Part shown: in pieces, positions 56,777 to 64,000 of the stretch
Numbering within the stretch: the first letter of the stretch is position 1
Layout of the letters: each line of letters opens with the position of its first letter
Source: Monoplex corrugatus
Taxonomy: Eukaryota > Mollusca > Gastropoda > Littorinimorpha > Ranellidae
NCBI GenBank assembly: GCA_030674185.1
Contig: CM060307.1
Location: 59,053,981-59,117,980 of the forward strand
Reading direction: 5' to 3'
DNA: 64,000 nucleotides
Program-made: the position numbers and the translations under genes
Notes under the pieces: model-generated
Told to the model about the DNA's origin: nothing
Databases searched by the model: none
The model's input: only the letters and a program-made list of their open reading frames with translations

Positions 56777-57399
56777 GTTGTCAGCCGAGCTGATGGAAAT
56801 GGCTCTCTGTGGACTCTTTAGGCTCACCAACAACGAGATCGTATCCTACTGCTATATCACGGACACTGTCCACTGGGATCTGAATCAGGTAACTAGGATC
56901 TCAGTAGTCCTATCAGACATCTGAACCTGCTAACTTGGGTCTCAGCGGTCCTATCAGACCCGCCGTTGACATGGCTTAGTGATGGTCAGTGCCTTCTGCT
57001 CTATACTGCACATGTTTCTCAGGGTCAGGGACACTGGCTTGTTGTGCTAAAAGCTGGTGCCGCCTGGAATCTCTGTGTCATATTTCACATTATCCAGTGT
57101 CAAATTAATATACCTTGATGGAATGCTTGGCAGGTAATAAAAGGAAATGGTGAATGTCAGTGACAGTAACCAAAATCATACCCCAAAATTGATGGCGGGA
57201 AGGGGACTGGCAGTGAGAAAATACGCTCACTCAAGCACGAACACACAAGCAAACACTGCTACACAAATACACACACACTCATACACACACACAATTTATT
57301 TAAAGGACTAAACTTCACAGCGGCATACAGGCACGCCATTGGAACAATCTCCCTTTTAATACATTAGTTTCCCATTCCCTCCAGTAAAACATTTTGACG
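56777..57399. other. Unassigned stretch with local repeat
   Basis: 56885-56960 contains two related units ATCTCAGTAGTCCTATCAGA and GTCTCAGCGGTCCTATCAGA about 54 bp apart. No gene. Confidence 0.4.
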
Positions 57400-57840
57400 A
57401 CACGGAATGTGATGTGGCTTGACACTGATCATTGAATGTGCCTGTAACCTGTCACTGACAAATGAACGTCGCTGGGAGTTGTCATTGACCTCTGAATGTG
57501 GCTATGGGTGTCACTGATAACTGCAAGTGGCGTGAAATGTAAATGAATGGCAATTCATGACCAGTGAATGTGGTTCAAGGTTGTCACTGACGGGTGAATG
57601 TGGTTGTATGTTGCCACCGATCACTGAATGTGACTGTGAATTGTAACTGACCAGTGAATGTGGCTGCACGTTGTTAGTGACGAGTGACTGTGCTGAGTTG
57701 TCAGAATGAGTGACTTTGGTCGAGTTGTCACTGACCAGTGAATGTGGCTGTGTGTTGTCATTAGCCACTGAATGTGGTTATCACTAACCAGTGAATGTGG
57801 CTGTGGATTGTAACTTACCATTGAATGTGGCTGCTGTATT
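57400..57840. repeat. Degenerate ~30-bp minisatellite
   Basis: The unit resembles CACTGACCAGTGAATGTGGC then TGTGTGTTGT, about 14 copies with frequent indels. GACCAGTGAATGTGG is the best-kept core. Confidence 0.85.
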
Positions 57841-58039
57841 CACTGAGACTTTTTTGATTTCTTTCTTTCACATAGGCCTACAAATTGAAGAGAAGAACAT
57901 TAGTACCGGTATTTGAACCGATTAAGTACAAATTGACCTCCTTAAAACTCATTTCATAGTTAACAAGATCAAAAAACTTTTTCTTTATTAGATTATGGAT
58001 ATTGCATCAGCAAGCTTCGAGTTGCTAATAGATGATAGT
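57841..58039. other. Unassigned stretch
   Basis: Nothing recognised. Confidence 0.4.
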
Positions 58040-59638
58040 AGTTTGTCAGTAACAACTACAGAGGTATCTCGCTCCTCAGCATTGTTGGCAAAATCTATGC
58101 TCGGGTCCTCCTAATCCGCCTGCAGAAACTGGCTGAACGCGTCTACCCGGAATCACAGTGTGGTTTTCGAGCAGAGAGATCCACAGTAGACATGGTCTTC
58201 TCCCTTCGCCAAATCCAGGAGAAGTGCAGAGAGCAGCGGATGCCCCTGTATGTGGCATTCATTGACCTCACCAAGGCCTTTGACCAGTCAGCAGAGATGG
58301 CCTTTTCAGGGCTCTCCGAAAAATCGGCTGCCCCCCCAAACTGCACAGCTTAATTGAGATCCTTCCACTCAAACATGAAAGGGATGGTGCAGTTCAACGG
58401 AAACCTCTCCAAGCCCTTCGACGTACGCAGTGGTGTGAAACAAGGCTGCGTCCTGGCCCCAACCCTCTTTGGAATCTTCTTCGCTCTCCTCCTGAGGCAT
58501 GCGTTCAGCACAGCGCAAGAAGGGATCCACCTGCGGACCAGACAGATGGCAGGCTCTTCAACCTCGCCCGCCTCAGAGCAAGGACAAAGGTCCGTGAAGC
58601 CCTCATCAGACATGCTATTTGCCGACGATGCCGCAGTTGTGACCCATACTCAGCGGGACTTGCAGTCACTAATGGACCGCTTCTCCCAGGCCTGCAAAGA
58701 TTTTGGTCTGACCATCAGTCTTAAGAAGACAAACGTCCTGGGCCAAGACACGCCATCTCCACCAGCCATCACCATTGATGACTATGAGCTTGAAGCCATC
58801 CATCAATTCACATATCTTGGGTCCACCATCACCGATAACCTCTCCCTTGACACAGAGATCGACAAGAGGATCGGGAAGGCAGCCACAACACTAGCCCGCC
58901 TCACACAAAGGGTGTGGACAAATCCCAAGCTGACCACAAAGACAAAGGTGGCTGTATACAACGCCTGTGTCCTCAGCACCTTGCTGTATGGCAGCGAGGC
59001 ATGGACCACGCATGCTCATCAGGAGAAAAGGCTCAATACCTTCCACCTGAGAAGCCTACGGTGCATACTTGGCATTTCCTGGCAAGACAAGGTGACCAAC
59101 ACCGAAGTCCTAACCTGCGCTGGCCTCCCAACCATGCATACCATGCTGAGACAGCGTCGTCTGCGCTGGTTGGGCCACGTTCGCCGCATGGAAGATGGTC
59201 GCATCCCAAAAGACATCCTTTATGGTGAGCTTGCCACAGGGCAGAGAAACATTGGCCGCCCACAGCTGAGATACAAAGACGTTTGCAAGCGTGACATGAA
59301 GGCGCTTGAGATCAACACTGAGTCCTGGGAGGACCTCGCAGACGACCGCAACAGCTGGAGAACTACTCTCAAGAAACAGCTGCGGATTGGTGAGGACAAA
59401 CTGTCAGCTGCTGCAGCAGAAAAGCGAGTTCGCAGAAAAGGGATGACAGCCAACAGACCAGCATCAGCATACACATGCGACCGCTGTGACAGAGACTGCC
59501 TCTCTCGCATTGGTCTGTACAGTCACAGGCGACGCTGCTTGGACCAAGCAGACAGCCCATCTAGACATTAGAACGGATGTACTTTGTCCATGGTCAGTCA
59601 TGACCGAAGGGAAGGCCTACTGATGAGTTTGTCAGTAA
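58040..59638 (+). mobile_element. 5'-truncated LINE, group C, with 13-bp target-site duplication
   Basis: AGTTTGTCAGTAA occurs at 58040-58052 and 59626-59638 and exactly bounds a 1573-bp insert. The insert starts inside the reverse transcriptase at NYRGISLLSIVGKIYARVL and runs to the ORF stop at 59569-59571 plus about 54 nt ending CCTACTGATG. The endonuclease and the first RT part are missing. Two single-base frame changes, near 58287 and 58353, break the frame; otherwise it is well kept, so the insertion looks fairly young. Confidence 0.92.
58053..59571 (+). pseudogene. LINE reverse transcriptase with C-terminal zinc finger (group C), two frameshifts
   Basis: Reverse transcriptase of a non-LTR element, copying element RNA into target DNA. 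In order: NYRGISLLSIVGKI, CGFRAERSTVDMVF, AFIDLTKAFD (motif A, ~58257-58286), a frameshift, a second frameshift at ~58353, GVKQGCVLAPTLF, catalytic FADD (58618-58629), FTYLGSTITDN, LLYGSEAWTT, LGISWQDKVTNTEVL, LRWLGHVRRMEDGRIPKDIL, YGEL, and a terminal finger CDRCDRDCLSRIGLYSHRRRC (~59476-59540). The 405-codon frame from 58354 to 59571 is intact after the second break. Although motif A and FADD are readable, they lie in different frames, so the copy is probably inactive. The finger matches the end of the 27.4-kb fragment in layout. Confidence 0.85.
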
Positions 59639-61135
59639 AGTGGGTGCTGTTTGACAGAAATATTTAGAACAAAATCCTTACTGATCCTAAAAGAGTAAAT
59701 TACGTTGGTTTTGATACTCTAATAGACATTTCTGCACACGCTTTTGTATTGGCATAGAAAGTGAGGACAGTATTGAGACTGGTCTGTAATTACCTTTGAC
59801 ACATTTTAAGTGTTGGAAGTGGAATGACTCGATCCAGATAGTTTTTATCATGAAAGGAAAATAGATTTTCTTAATACTCAGATTGATGACATAAGTTTGA
59901 CACAATTTTCAGAAAAAAAAACAGTTCTATGACTATCAACCCATGAAAAATTTTGTTTCTGAATCGGATATGTATTGACCAACTTCACATACTGTCATTT
60001 CAGGAATGTGAAAAGCGTCTTGGAATTGGTAGCATTGTGATCATCATCATCATTTTCATAAAATCATCAATCACAACAGATCTTGAAAATTGTCATTAAT
60101 TCTGTGAACCTCCATGCCCTGATCTCGTGGTGACCTCAATTTCAGTTTCTCCCACCTCTTCCATGCCCGAGAAGAATAGAAGTTGAAGTCTTTGGTGTTG
60201 GTAGTTCATGAAGGTTGTTGTTGGAGGACTGTGTGGTGGTCTCCATACTAAAGATCTGGCCCTACAACGAATGTTTACTGTTGTACAGGAGCTTAGAAGG
60301 TACTGTTCCTTAGTAAGTTGGATCAGAAGAGACACTGTTGAACTCCACCAGTGGTGCAGTGTTTCCTCTAGTGAAAGGACTCATGACAGCTTGATATCTC
60401 TCACTTGCTTTGGGCTTCATGGTACGGGAGCTTCGAATGCATAAAATATGGTGGATGGATGTTTGTAGAGCTGGAATGAGCGGCATGCAGTCAGTGCCAG
60501 TCAGGCAGCACAGAAATTGGGATAGAAAAATAATAAGAAAAAAATTTGTTCATAAAGAAATAAGAGTTTTGTTAAAATGTTTAATGATCAACACTAACAT
60601 CTGAATGTATTCCATATCTGACACTGGAACTTTACAGGCAAGTGTATACTGTACAGTGTCATGATAACTCATTCTGGTCCTTGAAACATCACTATTTACA
60701 ACTCTATTATTATTACTGACATACGTTTGGTCAAGCCACAATTTAATTGTAAGTGCGACTGTTGCTGGCGAATTTATGAGCTAATGTAAATTAAACAAAG
60801 AAGTTGTAGAAGTTCATGCTGCCTGCTAATGGACTAAATACTAAAATTATTTTTAATCAACAACAGTAACACAAAAAACAGCTAAAATATCTCAATAGTT
60901 TGTTGATTATACCTGTGATTTTGAACAACTGTACTGTTTTTCTCCCCTCTTAATCTTTCTTGTTTGTTTGATTTTGGTAATAGACCTCAGTTACATGGTG
61001 GATATGGAGCACTGTTTGTGGATTTTCCTTTTATTTCTATTACTTTTTTTTTCTCACAAAAATGTCATGCAATGAAGAAAAAAAATGTAGAATGAAGGCT
61101 GACTGATATATCAGATGGTCTGGCATTATCATTTT
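59639..61135. other. Unassigned 1.5-kb stretch
   Basis: AT-rich, ATC triplets near 60040. No supported exon. Confidence 0.4.
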
Positions 61136-61136
61136 G

Positions 61137-61202
<66 letters not shown>

Positions 61203-61255
61203 TGTGTGTGTGTGTGTGAGTGTGTGTGTATGATGTGTGTGTGTTTTATCTGTGT
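61136..61255. repeat. (GT)n microsatellite
   Basis: GT with GGTG, GAGTG and GATG breaks. Confidence 0.95.
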
Positions 61256-61644
61256 TGTGTGTTTGAAAAAGTTACTGTTAAACCAAGTTGGTTGAAAAAA
61301 AGTATGCATTATGGTAGAAAAATGGTATGAAAAACAGTGGAAAAACGTCGTTTTCTTGATGGTTTATTTGTCTAAATTAATAATACACCAAGGAAATTGA
61401 TGCACTCTCTCTCTCTCTCTCTCTTTCTTTCCCATTTTCACACACAAAGTTCAAACCATTTCATCCTTTAACCCTTTGTTGGGGCATGCAATTTATCAAA
61501 ACCATATTCATCATAATGAAAGAAATGAAAAATTGCAAAAGGAAGTCATAATCACAAACAATAAACTATCTTCCCCATTTTTATGTACTCTGCTAAAGTC
61601 AATCAAACACACATATTACCACTAAAAAATGTAGGCTACATAAT
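61256..61644. other. Unassigned stretch
   Basis: (CT)n of about 24 bp at 61405-61428; CCTTTAACCCTTTG at 61468 recalls foldback family A but is too short to call. Confidence 0.4.
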
Positions 61645-61890
61645 CAAAGCATAGATTTTACATATATTATCTTTAATTCAGACTTTTTTAAATTTTCAGA
61701 GTACCTCGGACATTCAAAAATAAAAGGGAACTCATTTTCTAGCACGCTCATTTCATAGGTTTTGCATATTCTATCTTCCCTTGAAATTCCCTCGTGTCTA
61801 CCCAATCCAGTTTCAAGTTTGTGACTGGACACAAAAATATAATCAGACAAAAGACACAAACAACAGGTAACCATTTTTCAAAATCAAATT
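61645..61890 (-). mobile_element. CR1/L2-like LINE fragment (group D, reverse), terminal knuckle
   Basis: On the - strand HKLETGLGRHEGISREDRIC, then KTYEMSVLENEFPFIFECPR and YSENLKKSELK follows the E.GR..G....ER.C..C.......E.HF...CP..... layout seen at 5886 on the + strand. The second Cys is replaced by Tyr and the His by Pro, as expected of a decayed copy. Confidence 0.6.
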
Positions 61891-62041
61891 GAAAGCTTTC
61901 AACAAAACCATCATATAGCCCTTTCTTTTGCATATTCAACAAATTAAACATGAACCCAAGAACAAATGCATGACCTAACAATGAATGGGAAGAATGAATT
62001 ACTGCCTGATTTTCACAAATTATTGTTATTATCAGCTCACA

Positions 62042-62085
62042 AATACACACACACACACACGTGCGCACGCACGCACACACACTGG
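62042..62085. repeat. Short (CA)n/(CGCA)n repeat
   Basis: ACACACAC then GCACGCACGCAC. Confidence 0.85.
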
Positions 62086-62096
62086 TACAGAGTTGG

Positions 62097-62258
62097 TCAT
62101 GATGCTGTCACACTGGTAGGATGTGAAAACCTGTAGAAGTCCACTGCAATGTCAACTGACTTTTTCTTGTGAAATTCGAGTGTGTTGGACAAGTTGTAGC
62201 GTAACTCTGCAATCACCTCAGCCTGAACTCCCCAGCTAGTGGCCTTCTTCAGAATATG
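62097..62258 (-). CDS. Candidate terminal coding exon of an unrecognised protein
   Basis: On the - strand a 40-nt pyrimidine tract (C runs, then CTCTCTCTCTCCC) ends in TAACGCAG (AG at 62260-62259), a textbook 3' splice site. An open frame follows at once in phase 0: HILKKATSWGVQAEVIAELR, then YNLSNTLEFHKKKSVDIAVD and FYRFSHPTSVTAS, then TGA at 62099-62097. The peptide looks like amphipathic helices in an ordered domain, unlike the repeat-derived frames around it. An internal donor at TACAG|GTTTTC (62130) is possible, which would make it an internal exon, but that donor is weak. I do not recognise the family. Confidence 0.5.
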   Translation of the reverse strand, partial: HILKKATSWGVQAEVIAELRYNLSNTLEFHKKKSVDIAVDFYRFSHPTSVTAS

Positions 62259-63938
62259 CTGCGTTAGGGAGAGAGAGAGGGGGGAGGGGGGGGGAGAAAA
62301 CACCAAACAATGCTTTTAAAAGGTAGAATATTGATGTAATCATATAAAGGGTACATGGAGGCCTATGTTAAGTCAACAAAATTATGTCCCTTATTAAAGT
62401 TCATGTTATGTCCATTCTTTCCTGAAACCTCACTAACTTGTATACAAAGTAAGTACAAATAATGCATGCTTATGTAGGCTACTTTCTTTTCATTTGATAT
62501 TTTCAATGCTAATTGTAAATCAACATTTTAACAAATATATATCATCATCATTACATACCATCACTGATTTTTTTTAAATGAAAAAATTAAATTTTGTTAA
62601 CTTTTCAAAATCTGCACTCAAGAGGGTATCAAGTGGGTTAGATGGAAAAACCAGTAGATGAAAAAAATCGAGGATGGAAAGATCAGGGACCTAGTGTTCT
62701 CTAAAATTTGGACAGATAAATAATAATAAGCCAGTCACAGTGGCAAAGTAGTAGACAGAACAGACTGATGGCTGGACATGTGGACACTCAAACCTCTATC
62801 AGTGCTTTTCACTGTGAGTTTTTCAGCGTCAACAGCTTCCTACCCACAGCTGAGTGTGGAATGAGTCATAGAGAAGACTGGGACCATACATTTGAGTCTT
62901 ACCCACTTCGAAGCTTTTAACTAACACTGCAGGTATTTTTTTTAATTCCCATTCACATCACATAGCATCGTGAAAAACTGATGCCCTGCTTTAAGGTTAC
63001 CTCATTTTCAGTGTGTCTGGGGAGTTGTGTTGGGAAATCGAAATGAGTGGTGTGGGAACAGTGACACAGTGCAGAAGATGGAACAGAAAACTCCATAAAG
63101 TGGAAATAGGCAGCTCTGACAACATGACAGGTACTCATCCACAACTGTGAGAACTGGAGACAGCTGGTGTGGTGTTCATCTATACAGTGCCCCTACAACA
63201 ATCTGTAAACTACATAAAAACGTGTCAGACAACAGGCTTGGTTGCTATAGATATGGAGCTCATCCGTCCAAACTTACTGCAAAGGCACAACCCTGGCTCA
63301 AGAAAAACTGTGTGCATGCGGTTTCCAGCCCAACCACAGAGCTGTAAATGGGTATCAGACCCTGTTTGGATTGGAGAAGGTGAAGCCGTGAGGAGAAGAA
63401 GATGGCACTGACATAACAATGATGTTGATACTTCATTTTCAAATGGCAGAAGTGATTAGCTAAAGCCTATTTTTCAAACTTGCTGTTGTTAATCTACACA
63501 TCTGTCTACAACTACAAAACACTGGAAAAGAAACACATCAATTAAAACATGGTAGGCCTACTTAAGAAAATAAAACAATAACAAAATTTCCTCTAGTCTG
63601 AGAGACAGAGAGTGAGAGAAGAGAAGCAAAGGTGATAAAGTAGTAATTAATATATGTGTGCATGAGTGTGTGTATGTGTGTGTGAGAAAGAGAGAGAAAG
63701 CGACAGAGGAAGGGACGGGAGAGTGAAAAAGCTTTGCATGACTAGCATTATGGACTATTTGCATGAATATCAAGGTCAACAGGTAAACAATTTATATATG
63801 TCAATAAGATAAGGACTAAATGAGATAAACTGGGGATTTTAGGGAAATAATACTTAAATCAAAAATGTACATCAGAGAAATAAAGAAAGGAAAGAGTTAC
63901 CAAAACAGAATTGGGGATTAAAAAGATGTGGTCTCTAC
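62259..63938 (-). other. Putative intron
   Basis: Lies between the acceptor at 62259 and the donor at 63938 on the - strand. AT-rich, with short GA runs (63600-63720). Further small exons inside cannot be excluded. Confidence 0.4.
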
Positions 63939-64000
63939 CATCCACTCCACTACAACCACAGGGTTATGAGACAAATTTATGTGATAGGCAAACCAACCTG
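63939..64000 (-). CDS. Candidate coding exon, 5' part outside the window
   Basis: On the - strand, from the window edge, the frame GWFAYHINLSHNPVVVVEWM ends at ATG|GTAGAG, an acceptable donor. It ends in phase 0, which matches the phase-0 acceptor at 62258, so the pair can be spliced without a frame change. Downstream of the donor the frame soon meets a stop. The peptide is not one I recognise. The support is splice-phase consistency and sensible composition, nothing more. Confidence 0.4.

Overview
This is a eukaryotic, very probably metazoan, AT-rich window dominated by repeats. I favour a marine mollusc, perhaps a gastropod. That is an inference from three things: SINEs that look like the molluscan Nin-domain (Meta-SINE) type, several LINE families whose ORF ends in a zinc finger, and very dense (CA)n/(TG)n and (CT)n microsatellites. 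Nothing looks bacterial, and I see no operon, rRNA gene or CRISPR array. Most long open frames here are translations of tandem repeats and are not genes.

Host coding content is sparse. On the + strand, one terminal exon (8919-9629) encodes a complete C3HC4 RING finger plus a low-complexity tail. A 63-nt phase-0 acidic exon (319-381) may belong to the same gene. On the - strand at the right edge, a terminal exon (62097-62258) with a strong acceptor and the 3' part of the preceding exon (63939-64000) belong to an unrecognised gene that continues beyond the window.

Mobile elements explain much of the rest. I see at least four LINE groups. Group A has a (GAT)n-type tail: 8.07, 23.3-24.9, 43.3 and 47.9 kb. 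Group B: 28.9-30.3 kb with an open reverse transcriptase frame, plus a relic at 36.4 kb. Group C ends in a C-terminal zinc finger: 27.4 and 58.0-59.6 kb. Group D is CR1/L2-like: 5.0-6.1 and 61.7 kb. Other relics lie at 40.8, 41.4, 48.5, 50.6 and 55.0 kb. Four insertions carry visible target-site duplications (6, 11, 13 and 13 bp), all on 5'-truncated copies. SINE families are a tRNA-derived family called C here (11.3, 27.3-28.2, 34.2-35.0 kb), Nin-like SINEs (20.3, 43.2, 44.2 kb) and another tRNA-headed SINE (26.9 kb). A non-coding dispersed family called B here has six copies. A small foldback family called A here has about nine copies.

Tandem arrays form the other large class: a 45-bp satellite (2.4-3.2 kb) whose monomer equals one arm of foldback family A; a 30-32-bp array (11.7-12.3 kb); a 3.4-kb minisatellite (16.7-20.1 kb) with a CACGTG motif in most units; a 19-bp array (39.7-40.6 kb); 25-bp and 30-bp arrays (44.9 and 57.4 kb); an ATATG array (26.4 kb); and long polypyrimidine tracts (37.2, 41.7, 52.0 kb).

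I found no new enzymatic or defence system. The most interesting signals are the satellite born from a foldback arm, the E-box minisatellite, the nested insertions with datable boundaries, and the RING exon whose splice acceptor is built on a (TG)n microsatellite.
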